Below, one piece after another: positions 36,699 to 47,355 of a stretch of 64,000 nt of DNA. The stretch spans positions 62,001 through 126,000 of the forward strand of contig CAWAHD010000005.1 of assembly GCA_963781785.1 (NCBI GenBank). The letters run 5' to 3'. Under the pieces are notes generated by a model. It was given only the letters and a program-made list of their open reading frames with translations. It was not told the DNA's origin and ran no database searches. The DNA is from CAWAHD01 sp963781785 (GTDB lineage: Bacteria > Planctomycetota > Planctomycetia > Isosphaerales > Isosphaeraceae). The first letter of the stretch is position 1. The number at the start of each line of letters is the position of its first letter. Both the position numbers and the translations under genes were made by a program.

Positions 36699-38551
36699 AT
36701 GAGCCGGTATGCGGGCGCGGTTGTCAAGCAGCTACAGCGAGTTTTCAACCACGGCACGGCTGCGGGATTGAACGAAGGCGCGCTTCTGGAGCGGTTTGTC
36801 TCGGCGCATGACGAAGCCGCGTTCGCCGCGCTGGTGGCCCGGCACGGGCCGATGGTTCTGGGCGTCTGTCGCAGAATCCTCCAGGACGAACACGACGTCG
36901 AAGACGCCTTCCAGGCAACGTTTCTGGTACTTGTCCGCCGGGCAGCGGACATCCGCCAGGGAAACCTGGTCGGCCAGTGGCTGCACGTCGTCGCACACAA
37001 AGTGGCCGTGCGGGCCCGCGCCACGCGGCCCGCAGGCATTCGCACGAGTCGGCCGCGCTGAATCCCAACCTCGAGGAGGCGCCCCCGACGTCGTCCGCCG
37101 TGCTCCAGTGGGAATTGCGCGAGATCCTTGATGAAGAACTCGCCCGGCTCCCTTCGTCGCTGCGCAAACCCGTGGTTCTTTGTTACCTCGAGGGCTTGAC
37201 CCATGACGAAGCCGCACTGCGGCTCGACTGGCCGGTGGGAACCGTCCGTAGCCGGATGTCCCGGGCGCGTGACCTGTTGCGGCGGCGGTTGACTCGACGC
37301 GGCTTTGCCGACGCCGATGGAGCGGCCGGTGCGGTGCTGCTCAGGCCGCCGGTTCCCGCCGATTTCGTGGACTCCACAATCGACATTTGCCTCAGTTCTC
37401 ATTCCCGCCAAGCGGCTTCCGGCGGCGCCCTGTCGTCGACGGCCGCGGTACTGGCCAGAGGAGTCATTCATACCATGACGATCTCCAAGCTCAAAATCGT
37501 GAGCACGGCAGCCGTCGCAGGCGTGCTCGCGCTCGGCGGCGTTCAGACCCTCGCGCGCCAGTTCGGGGGTAGCGAGCGAGCCCCGGCTCGCGAGGTACGA
37601 GCCGTTTCCAGCCAGGAACAGCCCGGCGGGGCCCAGTCCAGCAGGTACTCCGGGCTCGAGAGCGCTCTCGCCGACCTGGAAATGCGAAACCGCGATGTTC
37701 TGACCGGGCTCGATTCCTTGCGCAAGGAGGTCGCAGCGCTGCGAGCCAGCGACGCACGGAATCTCCCGGCACACGGCTTCGCGACTTCCGAAGTGCCCCA
37801 ACCGTACCCGGCCAACACGATTGGGAATTGCATTCAATGTCACACGACGAGCGTCCATGACCGCTCCGGGGGAGCTTGGCTGCCCGCGGTCCACGCGCGC
37901 GAACACGGTGCCATCGGCTCCAAGGATCTCTCCGAAGCGCGCGGCCGCCCCGTTACCGGCAATGCCGCCCCGGAACCCCCAGCTCACCTGGGGAACACAA
38001 CGAAAGACGTACCCTCCTACTTCGATCTGGAGGATATCCTTTTTGTGACTTCGTATCGGGGCGATCGCGTCGCGGTCTACGACAAAGCGACCGGAAGAAG
38101 CGCGTCCCAGCAATTCCCCGTACCCGAATTCGTGCGCCACCAGATTAATTACCGACGACATCACGCCACGCTCGCGCCGACTGTCAAAGGTCCGAACATC
38201 CGTCGGATCGCCGTCTACTGCAGCTTCAACGGCAGGGGCGGGGGATGGCATCCACAAGATCTGCGGGATCCCGTCGACCACGCGGACCCCGTGCAAATCG
38301 ACGGCGCGACGCTCTACTCCCTGGGACGCTATCTCTACGCCTTCAGCGAACAAGCGGTACGGTGGGATGTGCTCGAGCTGCCTCAGCCTGGAAACGCCCG
38401 CATCGGCCAGGACTGGCAGCAGAAAACCTTCATCGTGAACGATCGGCATTACCTGTACACGTTCAATCTTGCGGCAGGTAAATGGCGCGACATTAACTTG
38501 AGCGCCATTCTCAACGCGCCGCCGACCGAGCCGACGAAGCCGACTCCGTAG
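36699..38551 (+). CDS. Transmembrane ECF sigma factor with external CxxCH heme motif (frame broken once)
   Basis: About 617 residues from ATG 36699. Region 2 contains LLERFVSAHDEAAFAALVAR and HDVEDAFQATFLVLVRRA; after a one-base break near 37030, region 4 reads LPSSLRKPVVLCYLEGLTHD and LDWPVGTVRSRMSRARDLLR. This matches the planctomycete ECF01-Gob-like type. A membrane helix follows (about residue 260-283, KIVSTAAVAGVLALGGVQTL), then a coiled coil (LEMRNRDVLTGLDSLRKEVA), then NTIGNCIQCHTTSVHD at 37814-37861, which contains CIQCH, a c-type heme attachment motif (37829-37843). The last 170 residues have kelch/propeller-like strands (DILFVTSYRGDRVAVYDKAT; LYSLGRYLYAFSEQAVRWDV). Sigma inside, heme site outside: a possible redox or ligand sensor (inference). 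Covalent heme is not proven. Confidence 0.85.
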
Positions 38552-38568
38552 CGGATCACACAGCGGAG

Positions 38569-41118
38569 TCATCGCGTGAAGGTCAGCCCCGCTGCCTTGT
38601 TTCCTGCGCCCGATGGAGCAAACACAAATTGATTGGGAGCGCTCTTTGAGATCTTGCCGACCAGCGGCGGGCCGTCGGCCTGCAACAGGGCAAGCTCGTC
38701 GTTCTGATAGCCCGCCTGGCCGCTGATTTCCTGCTTCTGGCCCTTGTTGTCGACCTCCCACGCGAACTTCCCGTCCTCATGAATCGTCAGCGTGATCGCC
38801 ACGTCCGCAGTCGGTTTAGCCTTCCATACGCCGGCCATGTCGGCGGGGGGCGGCGGCGGTGCGCTTTGCTCCTGAGCCTGGTCGCCCGAGGCCGCCGCGC
38901 CGGCCGCCGGCGGGGCCGCAGCCGGCTGGCCCGCTTGAGCGACGGCGGCTGGCTGCCCTTCGACACGGGGCTGCACGGGTTGGCCTGCCGCAGCGGTTGT
39001 GCCGGCTGGCGCTCCCGTTCCCGCAGCGACGGCCGCCGGCTGCTCGGCGGGTTTCAGCGCCTTGACGAACGAGCTGGCGATCTGGTCGCCCGGCTGCAGC
39101 TTGAGTACATCTTGAAACTGTGCGGTCGCGGCATCGTTGTGGCCTTGAACCAGGTAGTGGTAGGCCAGCAGGAAGTGGCCGGAAGCCGAGTCTGGAGTGG
39201 CTCTTACCGCTGCCTCGAGCGCACGGAGCTGGTTAGTGTAGGTGTCGGCTTCGGGGTAGAGACCAACCATGGTCGACCAGTTCCAGCCAGGCCCGGCCGT
39301 GAGTACCGCGTACACCACCGCCGCCGACTCGTCGTATCGCTGGAGCGCAAAGAGGGTCAAGCCCCGAAACTCGTGGACAACGGCGGCATTGGGCGTTTCC
39401 TTGAGAACCTGGTCGCTCAGATCGAGCGCCCGCTGGTAGTTGCCGGCCATGAACGCATCGCGAGCGGCCGAAAAGACCTGCTCGGCGCTGGTCGCGGTCG
39501 CTTCATTCTGAGGCGCGGCCGTCACGTTGATCGGTTGGGAATAATCGTAGATCACGGTGGTTTGAGCTGGCTGGCTGGCGAGCACCGTCGCGTAGTATGG
39601 GTTGGTGTACCCGCTGTAGAGCCAGGAATTCGCAACCGATCCCAGCCCCCAGCCGCTGTACATGCTCATGCCCCACGTGGGGAAGTAATTGTAGGCCATC
39701 GGCATTCCCCAACCGGCGCCTCCGTATCCATACATTGACCCGAGGCCGAACGAGCTCAAGGCACCCACGCCGAACCCGCTCCAGAATGAGCCGGCGTTGC
39801 CCCAGCCTCCTCGGTACCAGCTTCCATAATAGGGCGATGCCCATCCGCCGCCGCCCCAGCCGCCGTACCGGCCGCCACCCCAGCCGCCGTATCCGCCACC
39901 CCAGCCGCCGTATCCGCCACCCCAGCCGCCGTATCCGCCGCCCCAGCCGCCGCGGCCGCCGAAGCCGTTGTTGACAACAGTGTTGTTAATGTTGTTTACG
40001 TTCGTATTTATATTTGTATTTCTATTGGAGAAATATCCGCCCCCTCCGCCGCGATTTCCGCCTCCAAAATAATTGTTGGCGCCGATGTGTCCGATATTTC
40101 CGGAGCCGATATTCCCGGACCCGATGTTGCCGGAACCTGCGCCGGGGCGAAGCCCGCCACCACCGGGATTCAGGCCGCCACCGCCGGGGCGAAGCCCGCC
40201 ACCGCCGGGATTCAGGCCGCCACCGCCGGGCCGTAACCCGCCACCGCCGGGATTCAGGCCGCCACCGCCGGGCCGCAGCCCGCCGCCGCCGGGCCGATCG
40301 CCGCCACCACCGGGTCGCAGCCCGCCGCCGCCGGGCCGATCGCCGCCACCACCGGGTCGCAGCCCGCCGCCGCCACCGGGACGATTACCCCCACCGCCGG
40401 GAAAGCCGCCACCACCGGGTCGCAGCCCGCCGCCGCCACCGGGTGTGCCACCACCGCCGCCGCCAGGGCGATTACCGCCGCCGCCGGGCAACCCGCCACC
40501 ACCTCCTCCTGGCCGAAGCCCGCCGCCACCGGGCAGGCCGCCCCCACCGCCAGGGCGATTACCGCCGCCGCCGGGCAACCCGCCACCACCTCCTCCTGGC
40601 CGAAGCCCGCCGCCACCGGGCAGGCCGCCGCCACCGCCAGGGCGATTTCCGCCGCCACCGGGCAACCCACCGCCACCTCCTCCTGGCCGAAGCCCACCGC
40701 CACCGGGCAGGCCGCCCCCACCGCCGGGACGATTGCCGCCACCACCGGGCAGGCCACCACCGCCACCGGGTCGCCCGCCGCCACCGCCGGGCAATCCACC
40801 GCCGCCGCCACCGGGTCGGCCGCCGCCCCCACCGGGCAAACCACCACCGCCGCCGGGACGCATGCCGCCGCCCATTCCGCCAGACGGGCGAGTCATCGAG
40901 CCCGTGTTAGGACGGCCTCCTGACATCGCTGGCCTGTTGGCAGGCATGGAGGGACGCGTCATTCCACCCATCGCGGGCCGGCCCCCTCCTCCTCCAGGTC
41001 TTCCGCCGCCGCCCGCTCTCCCGCCTCCGCCTCCGCCTCGGCGCTGCGCGTGCGCAAAGTCTGCCGAAACAGTCACAATCAAGAAGGCAGACAGCGCGAT
41101 GATCGCACGATGACACAT
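38569..41118 (-). CDS. Secreted Gly/Pro-rich protein with TPR domain
   Basis: 849 residues from ATG 41118 with GGAGGAG eight bases upstream. Signal peptide MCHRAIIALSAFLIVTVSAD, ending AHA. Residues 25-365 are a glycine-rich tract with Arg-Pro and Leu-Pro steps (GGGGLRPGGGG, GGGGNRPGGGG units). Residues 370-480 are Gly/Tyr/Trp-rich with Asn runs. A hydrophobic YG/WG segment follows, then two or three TPR units (AARDAFMAGNYQRALDLSDQ; HFLLAYHYLVQGHNDAATAQ), an Ala/Gln/Pro linker, and a small C-terminal beta domain (ITLTIHEDGKFAWEVDNKGQ) of the kind that closes TPR proteins in this phylum. Probably an adhesive or matrix protein outside the cell (inference). Confidence 0.88.
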   Translation of the reverse strand: MCHRAIIALSAFLIVTVSADFAHAQRRGGGGGGRAGGGGRPGGGGGRPAMGGMTRPSMPANRPAMSGGRPNTGSMTRPSGGMGGGMRPGGGGGLPGGGGGRPGGGGGGLPGGGGGRPGGGGGLPGGGGNRPGGGGGLPGGGGLRPGGGGGGLPGGGGNRPGGGGGLPGGGGLRPGGGGGGLPGGGGNRPGGGGGLPGGGGLRPGGGGGGLPGGGGNRPGGGGGGTPGGGGGLRPGGGGFPGGGGNRPGGGGGLRPGGGGDRPGGGGLRPGGGGDRPGGGGLRPGGGGLNPGGGGLRPGGGGLNPGGGGLRPGGGGLNPGGGGLRPGAGSGNIGSGNIGSGNIGHIGANNYFGGGNRGGGGGYFSNRNTNINTNVNNINNTVVNNGFGGRGGWGGGYGGWGGGYGGWGGGYGGWGGGRYGGWGGGGWASPYYGSWYRGGWGNAGSFWSGFGVGALSSFGLGSMYGYGGAGWGMPMAYNYFPTWGMSMYSGWGLGSVANSWLYSGYTNPYYATVLASQPAQTTVIYDYSQPINVTAAPQNEATATSAEQVFSAARDAFMAGNYQRALDLSDQVLKETPNAAVVHEFRGLTLFALQRYDESAAVVYAVLTAGPGWNWSTMVGLYPEADTYTNQLRALEAAVRATPDSASGHFLLAYHYLVQGHNDAATAQFQDVLKLQPGDQIASSFVKALKPAEQPAAVAAGTGAPAGTTAAAGQPVQPRVEGQPAAVAQAGQPAAAPPAAGAAASGDQAQEQSAPPPPPADMAGVWKAKPTADVAITLTIHEDGKFAWEVDNKGQKQEISGQAGYQNDELALLQADGPPLVGKISKSAPNQFVFAPSGAGNKAAGLTFTR
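40136..41010. repeat. Low-complexity Gly-Pro coding repeat
   Basis: About 870 bases of CCGCC/CCACC-type repeats within the Gly-rich gene. They include near-identical longer units of roughly 120 bases, visible three times between about 40490 and 40740. The array is prone to slippage and misassembly, so the exact copy number should be treated with caution. Confidence 0.85.
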
Positions 41119-41294
41119 GACGAAGCTCCTCCAGCAATCAAGCTCAGCCCAGATCAATGGGATCGGGTCGATTCGGGATCAACAGGCAAGGGCGGCCTGC
41201 AAACTTTGACCGAGCCGATCCATCGGCTGTGCCGCGGCTCGAGGAGCTGCGGCGGGAGCAGCGATCACCCGGCGTGCCAGCGCCCGGTGGTCAC

Positions 41295-42359
41295 TCATTG
41301 CTTCGGGACCTCCGCGGCTGCGGCGGGCTTGGTGGCGGCGCCTCCGGGCGGGGGCGGCTTGCGAACCATGATCACATCGACGATATCGGGAGCGACCACC
41401 CCGCCAATGATCCGGTCGATCGAGCTGACCTTGACCGAGTCTTTATTGATGATGGTGTGGACCTGGGTCGCGGACGTGGGGCGGCCATCCCGCAAGACCC
41501 CCTGGGCCTTGACGATCCACTCCTTTTCGCCGGTGCGGGTCCAGAGGCCCTCGCCGTGGCCCCCCTCCGAATTGAACAGCCACGATTTGATCTGGCCCGA
41601 TTGCGGATCCCAGCCGATGTACATCGTCCCGGTCGTGGGCTTTTCGCCCTGGACCTCGATCGCAAACGTGCGCACCAGGAAGCTCTGGTTGTCGGCCCAG
41701 CGAACGCTCGAACTTGACCGGTTGATGTCGCTCTCGTCGACCCAATCGCCGACCATCCACTCGAGCTCCTTCAACCTCTCGTACGGTTTCACGTCGGCGG
41801 CAGGTGCGCCATGCTCGCGGATCTCGGCGATCCGCCACTTCCCTTCTTGACGCACCACAAGCACGCTGAAGCGATTGAATTCGGCGGCGTCGCTCTTGAG
41901 CGACGACAGCCGGGACTTCCCCTCGACACGCGCCACGTCCGGAGTGAGGAATCGGATCTCTTCGACGTTGGATTCGAGCTTGAGCCCCGGAGTTTCCTGG
42001 AACGCCGCCGCGTACAAGTCCGTGATCGCGGCTTTGCCACGGGTCTCGTTCGCTTCCGGGTCGATGATCGTGGCGTCGTCGATGAACGCTTTGGCGATCG
42101 ATTCCACGTCGGCGCGACCAAAGGAATCAGTGAAATTCGCCATTCCTGCGAGGATGGCTTTTTGCTCGGGAGTTGCACTCGCCTCCTGGACCGCCGGCTT
42201 CGAGGGCTCTGTCGCCGAGGCGCTCTTGGGGGCGGCCTGCTCCGGCACCTGTGATTCCAAAGCGGCCGTCGTGCCGCTCGCCCGCGGGTTTCCAGCCGCA
42301 AGAACGAGGCCGGCTCCTGCTGCGACCAGCGAGGCGATCGAAACGATAATCTTTCTCAT
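41295..42359 (-). CDS. Secreted SnoaL-like (SgcJ/EcaC family) protein
   Basis: 354 residues from ATG 42359. Signal peptide KIIVSIASLVAAGAGLVLAA. A Pro/Ala/Glu linker leads to the SgcJ/EcaC NTF2-like fold at about 70-185: ILAGMANFTDSFGRADVESI, then AKAFIDDATIIDPEANETRG and RVEGKSRLSSLKSDAAEFNR. A second domain (200-340) has a beta-rich lipocalin-like or DUF1579-like pattern (ELEWMVGDWVDESDINRS; TGTMYIGWDPQSGQIKSWLF). The family is often called an oxidoreductase but members have varied or no known activity. It is located outside the cytoplasm. Monocistronic, downstream of the ABC permease pair on the same strand. Confidence 0.86.
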   Translation of the reverse strand: MRKIIVSIASLVAAGAGLVLAAGNPRASGTTAALESQVPEQAAPKSASATEPSKPAVQEASATPEQKAILAGMANFTDSFGRADVESIAKAFIDDATIIDPEANETRGKAAITDLYAAAFQETPGLKLESNVEEIRFLTPDVARVEGKSRLSSLKSDAAEFNRFSVLVVRQEGKWRIAEIREHGAPAADVKPYERLKELEWMVGDWVDESDINRSSSSVRWADNQSFLVRTFAIEVQGEKPTTGTMYIGWDPQSGQIKSWLFNSEGGHGEGLWTRTGEKEWIVKAQGVLRDGRPTSATQVHTIINKDSVKVSSIDRIIGGVVAPDIVDVIMVRKPPPPGGAATKPAAAAEVPKQ

Positions 42360-42508
42360 CGGTTGGATCCCGGAGATGATTTGTTCTGTTGAACGACGGG
42401 GCATCGAGAATGGGCAGTCCTGATAAGTCGTGATTCTCCGTGAGACACAAGTCGTCCGTCAAGAGCCTGGCAGCCGCGGGTGGCGATGACCTGGCGCTGG
42501 ACCTCGGA

Positions 42509-44907
42509 TCACGGCGGCCCTCGTTTGATCGAACGCTCGAACGCGGCAATCGCGAACCGCAAAAGCGCGAGAGCCGCCAGGCCATAGCCTAAACTCCATA
42601 AACATACGAAGAGCAAAAGATCATTGGTCAACCATTCCCATGCCGAGCGCACCTGTAGCGGCACGAGCGCTACCGCTTGCAGCCCACTCGCGGCGAAACC
42701 CAGGGTGAACGCCAAGATTCCTCCGCGGCCCGTGGCGAGAATTCCCACAATGTCAAACAAGGCCCAGAAAGCAATCGACACCAGAACGGCTCGCCCTCGG
42801 CCGCCAAGCCACGCGGCCATCGCCACTCCAAAACTCACCACCGCCGCGCTCTGGAGCAACATGAGCATCATCGTCACGATGAGCTGAGGCTCGGCGATGA
42901 CACTCGGATCTCCCCTCAACAACACCGGCAGCACGATGAGCAGCAAGATCGGCGGGACCATGGAATAGGCCGCCAGCCATCTCGAAATGATGACTGGGAG
43001 CGCGGGAATCTCAACCGCCGACGGCAGAGTGCCGTGTTCCCCCCATCGCCTGTCGTCGAGCGAGCCCGCTGCCCTTGCGCACAAAAGGAGCTTGCCCAGC
43101 GTAAAAATCGTGGGTGTAACAACCAAAACCGATTCCCAGCCCGCCGCGCTCGGGATCCCGAACAGGAAAACAATGGCCGCGGCGCAGAAGTAGATCGTGG
43201 TTGCGATCCGCACCGGCCGCGGCGGCTGCGCGATCCTGCTAACGGCGCTCTCCATGCGTCCCAGACGGCGGTCGAAGCCGGCCATGACTGCGAGCAGGAG
43301 TCCGATCGCGACCAAGGCGCTCGCGACAGTCCACACGACGGCCCAACTGACGACTTCGAATTCCGATGGAGCTGCCGGCGTCGTCGCGACCAATGTCATC
43401 ATGCCCAACCCGATGAACGGACTGGCCATCGCCAGCCCGGGCATTCGGGGACCAGAATTCAGCACTGAGATGCACACCACTCCCACCGTCACGAGCACGT
43501 ACACGCCGACCGTCATCCCGACTGCGCGCCGAGCCGGGAACACCACGTAGCCATCGCCAGTCCGAGACTGGTGATCGCCGCGCCAACGGAAAGCACGTAG
43601 GCAAACCCCAAGATCTGCACTGGCCATGAGCTTCGTTCGTCGATATACGAAATCGCGGCGATGACGAGCCACGGCAGGAGCGGCAAGAGCGGCACCAAGC
43701 GGAACGCGCCGATCCACTTGCCGAACACGATCTGCCGGCTCGAAAGCGGCGTGGTCAGGAGGAGCTCGAGGCTGCCGCGTGCTCGTTCCTCGGCAAGCGA
43801 CGTCGCTGCCGTCACGCTCAAGAGGAGCAAGCCGACCGAAGCCTGGATTCCATTGACGAAAAGCGACAACACTCGATTTGACCAAAAGATTGCCGCCACG
43901 CTGAACAGGCAGCACAATCCAACATAAACACTCGTGACGACGACTCCCGACCGCGTGAGACGCCCGCGGCGCCACTCCCGCCAGGCCACTGGATTACGGT
44001 CCAGGGACGGTGTGACCCAGGGAACATTCTGGGCCAAGAACCGCCAGACGCTACCCCGGGGAATCGCTCTCGGCTTCTTGATTTTCACGACACGCTCGCG
44101 GGTGCATACGGCGCGGACTCGCAGGACCGCGACGGCGATCAAGAGGGCCGAGATCGCGCATGTCCCTCCCAGAAACCAGACATAATCGGTCCAGCCCACG
44201 GTGTCGGGCGAGAAGTAGGGGGCGAACGCCAGCACGAACGGATTCGACGTACTCGGAAGAGCTGGATACGGCCAGCCCGGGATTGCTCCCAGCAATTGCG
44301 AGATCGGCTCGGCGAGCATCCAGAGGCCCCAGACGGCGTATGTCCAGAGGAGCGCCTCGTGGGTCTTGCCGACCCAGAGCGAGAACACCAGAGCGAGCGA
44401 ACATCCCAGCACGGCAATGCCCGCCGTGACGAACAGGACGCCCACAAGGGCGTCGGGTTGAACGCCGCCGAGCAGCGTGAGCAGCTGCAGGACAGGAAGC
44501 GTGCACGCGACCAAGGTCAGGATCGGCACCAGCCGCGCAGCCAGCTTACCCACGACGATTTCGACATTGGAGAGATCGGTCACCAGCATGTGGGTCAAAG
44601 TCCCGCGAGCCCGGTCCAGGCAGATCGCGCCGGCCGTCGCCGCGGGTGCGGCCAGGAGCACGACCACCAGCATCGTGCCGGAGATCGCCGCGAAAAACCC
44701 CTGGCCGAGCTGCACGAGCTTCGCGATTGTGGTCCGATTGCTCGCCTGTGATTCGTTCGTCCAGATCATCCAGATCATCAGCATTCCAACCAGGATCAGC
44801 AGCACAAACAATGAACGCACGGCGTACGGCTGCCAGCGGCGCGCGGAAGTGATCCACTCGTAGATGAAAACCGGGCCTGGCCCCAGCCACCGTTGCCGAC
44901 CGCGCAT
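42509..44907 (-). CDS. ABC-2 type permease fusion, second of a tandem pair (frame broken once)
   Basis: About 800 residues from ATG 44907. It begins with the same segment as its upstream neighbour (GPVFIYEWITSARRWQPYA). Two ABC-2 coupling motifs are present: LDRARGTLTHMLVTDLSNVE and, about 280 residues later, EERARGSLELLLTTPLSSRQ. This suggests two permease halves in one chain, with about 14 membrane segments overall. The frame changes near 43525, where CSRLGAQSG should read as in the paralogue (FSRLGRAVGMTV); one missing base explains it. No ATPase gene is adjacent. It lies one base after the first paralogue's stop, so it was produced by tandem duplication and is co-transcribed. Confidence 0.86.
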
Positions 44908-44910
44908 CAA

Positions 44911-47352
44911 TCAGGCCCTCCCGGCGCTCTCGATCGCCGGCCACGCGGATCCGAACCTCGACCTGCCAGTCGAGCGATCGAAGGTCGCGATTGCGGCGGT
45001 CAAGAGCGTGAGAGCCGCCAGGCAATAGCCCACAGTCCACTTCCACACTGAGCTCAGGACCTCTTCGTCGACCGTCTCTGTTGAGAGGGCGATGTCGAAG
45101 GACATCTTCGATATGGCGTGCTGAGTGCTCATGTACGACACCAAGGTTGGCGAACCATCGCGGTGCCGGGCGGCCGACACAAGCCCGATCGTCTCCAGCA
45201 GAGCCCAGAAGAGAAGCGTGACCAAGATGGCACGCCCGCGCCGACCTGACCACGTCGCCATCGCCACTCCGAAACTCGCCACCGCCGCGGTTTGCGACAA
45301 CAAGAAACCGATCAACACGAGGAACTGGGGCTGCAAAACGAAGCTTGGTCTGCGCCGGCACAAAATCATCACGGCGGGGAAAAGCACCATCGCTGCGACA
45401 ATTCGGGAGGCCCCGAGCCATCGGGCCATCACGAGCCTGTATGCGGGAATCTTGCTCGAGGACACGAGGGAATCTCCTCCCGGGAGCAGCTCGGCGTCGA
45501 GCGACCGCGCCGCCCTCAAACTGAGCAGGACCTTGCCTGCCATGAAAAAGATGGGCAAGAGAAACAAGATCCAATCCCAGCTCTCGACGCCAACGCTCGC
45601 AATGACCGAGCCGACCGCCACTGTGCCCGTATAGATCATCGTCGCCTTGCGCACCGGCGGCGACGGCTGGCTGATTCGAGAGAGCAAGTCCGGCATGCGG
45701 CCCAGCCGGCACTCAAAGCCGGACAGGATCGAGAGCAGAAGTAAAATCCCCACGCCGGCACTGACGACCGTCCAGAAGGGAGCCCATTCGCCGAGGTTGA
45801 AGCCGTACACATGATATTTGGGGGTCAAGTCGGCCAGAGTGATCGTACCGACCCAGTCGAAAGGGCTCGCCATCGCCAGCCCCTCGCCGCGGGCGCCGAG
45901 CTTCATGATCGTCATGGAGGCGGCTCCCGCGGTCACGATCACGTACAGGGCAACCGTCATCCCGACGGCGCGTCCCAGCCGCGAAAACCAGATCGCCATC
46001 GCCAGTCCCAGACTCGTGATCGCCGCGCCGGCAGACAAAATGTAGAGAAGCACCATGAGCTGCGCCGGGAATGCGGACCACGGGTTTCTGTCGTGAATAT
46101 AGGCGTTCACGACAAACACCAGCCACGGCAGGATCGCCAGGAGCGGCACGGCGCGGTAGGCACCCACCCAGTTGCCCAGCACGATCTGGCGGGTCGATAG
46201 CGGTGTGGTCATGAGAAGCTCGAGGCTGCCGCGCGCTCGTTCCTCGGCAAGCGAAGTCGCGGCCGTGACGGAGAGGAGAAGCAATCCGACCGAGACCTGG
46301 AGCCCGTTGACGAAGAACCCCACGAGCGGGTCCTGCCAGAAGATTGCCAGGAGGCTTGCCAGAAACGACGCCCCGATGTAAAGGCAAAGAACGGCCACGC
46401 CCCAGCCCGAGAGACGACCGCGGTGCCACTCACGCCAGACCACCGGATTCTTATCCAGGGACGGCGTCAGCCCGGGAACATTGCGTGTCAAGAGCCGCTT
46501 GAAGCTGCCGGCAGGCGCCGTGCTCGGAGCACTCGTTCTCCTGGTGCGCCGGCCGATGCAAACCGATCGAACCCGAAGCACCGCTATGCCTATCAAGATC
46601 GCCGAGATCGTGCAGGTTGCTCCCAGAAACCACAGATAGTCGCTCCGGGCGACAGTGCCGGGCCACCAGTACGGCGCGAAAGCCAGGTAAAGCGGATCCG
46701 CCGTTCTGGGTGCTGACCGATAAGGCCAGCCCGGCACTGTTGCGAGGAGCTCGGAGATCGGCCTGACCAAGAGACAGACGCCCCAGACCGCGTAGGTCAG
46801 GAGCAGTGCCTGGTGAGTCTTGCCGACCCAGATCGAAAAGACCATGGCCAGCGAGCAGCCCAGGACCGCGACTCCCACCGAGACGACGAACAGTCCCAGA
46901 ACCGCCTTCGGGTCGACGCCAGCGGTCAAGGTGATCAGCTCCAGGACCGGCAGCGCGCACGCGATCAAACCGAGCACCGGCCCCATCCGCGCGGCCAGCT
47001 TGCCGAGCACGATCTCGACGTCGGAGAGGTCGGTCACCAGCATGTGCAACAGAGTCCCGCGGGTGCGGTCCAGGCAGATCGCGCCCGCGGTCGCCGCGGG
47101 CGCGGCCAGGAGGACGATGGCCAGCATCGTCCCTGCCATCACGACGAAGAATTGCTCGCTCAGGTACGCCAGCCGCGCGAGTGCAAAGCGGTACCCGACC
47201 GCGCTCTCATTCATGTAGATCATCACGACGGCAAGCAGGATCACCAGCAAGAACATCGACCGCAAGGCGTACGGCTGCCAGCGCCGCGCCGAGGTGATCC
47301 ATTCGTAGACGAACACCGGGCCCAGTCCCAGCCGCCCTTTCCACCCGCGCAT
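44911..47352 (-). CDS. ABC-2 type permease fusion, first of a tandem pair
   Basis: 813 residues, ATG 47352, three bases after the glnE stop. Two coupling motifs as in its paralogue: DRTRGTLLHMLVTDLSDVEI near residue 94 and EERARGSLELLMTTPLSTRQ near 375. Each sits in a cytosolic loop ahead of a permease half, and about 14 hydrophobic segments can be drawn. The cytosolic link between halves (RRTRRTSAPSTAPAGSFKR) is basic. It is intact here, which helps repair the second copy. Expected to work with an unlinked ATPase. Its place behind glnE may be simple operon packing and says little about substrate. Confidence 0.87.
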   Translation of the reverse strand: MRGWKGRLGLGPVFVYEWITSARRWQPYALRSMFLLVILLAVVMIYMNESAVGYRFALARLAYLSEQFFVVMAGTMLAIVLLAAPAATAGAICLDRTRGTLLHMLVTDLSDVEIVLGKLAARMGPVLGLIACALPVLELITLTAGVDPKAVLGLFVVSVGVAVLGCSLAMVFSIWVGKTHQALLLTYAVWGVCLLVRPISELLATVPGWPYRSAPRTADPLYLAFAPYWWPGTVARSDYLWFLGATCTISAILIGIAVLRVRSVCIGRRTRRTSAPSTAPAGSFKRLLTRNVPGLTPSLDKNPVVWREWHRGRLSGWGVAVLCLYIGASFLASLLAIFWQDPLVGFFVNGLQVSVGLLLLSVTAATSLAEERARGSLELLMTTPLSTRQIVLGNWVGAYRAVPLLAILPWLVFVVNAYIHDRNPWSAFPAQLMVLLYILSAGAAITSLGLAMAIWFSRLGRAVGMTVALYVIVTAGAASMTIMKLGARGEGLAMASPFDWVGTITLADLTPKYHVYGFNLGEWAPFWTVVSAGVGILLLLSILSGFECRLGRMPDLLSRISQPSPPVRKATMIYTGTVAVGSVIASVGVESWDWILFLLPIFFMAGKVLLSLRAARSLDAELLPGGDSLVSSSKIPAYRLVMARWLGASRIVAAMVLFPAVMILCRRRPSFVLQPQFLVLIGFLLSQTAAVASFGVAMATWSGRRGRAILVTLLFWALLETIGLVSAARHRDGSPTLVSYMSTQHAISKMSFDIALSTETVDEEVLSSVWKWTVGYCLAALTLLTAAIATFDRSTGRSRFGSAWPAIESAGRA

Positions 47353-47355
47353 CGA

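Noticed and set aside
40073..41113. 346-codon Pro-rich frame on the plus strand (PPPPGRSPPPPG repeats)
   Set aside because: It is the complement of the Gly-rich repeat of the minus-strand gene, which has the ribosome site, signal peptide and TPR domain.
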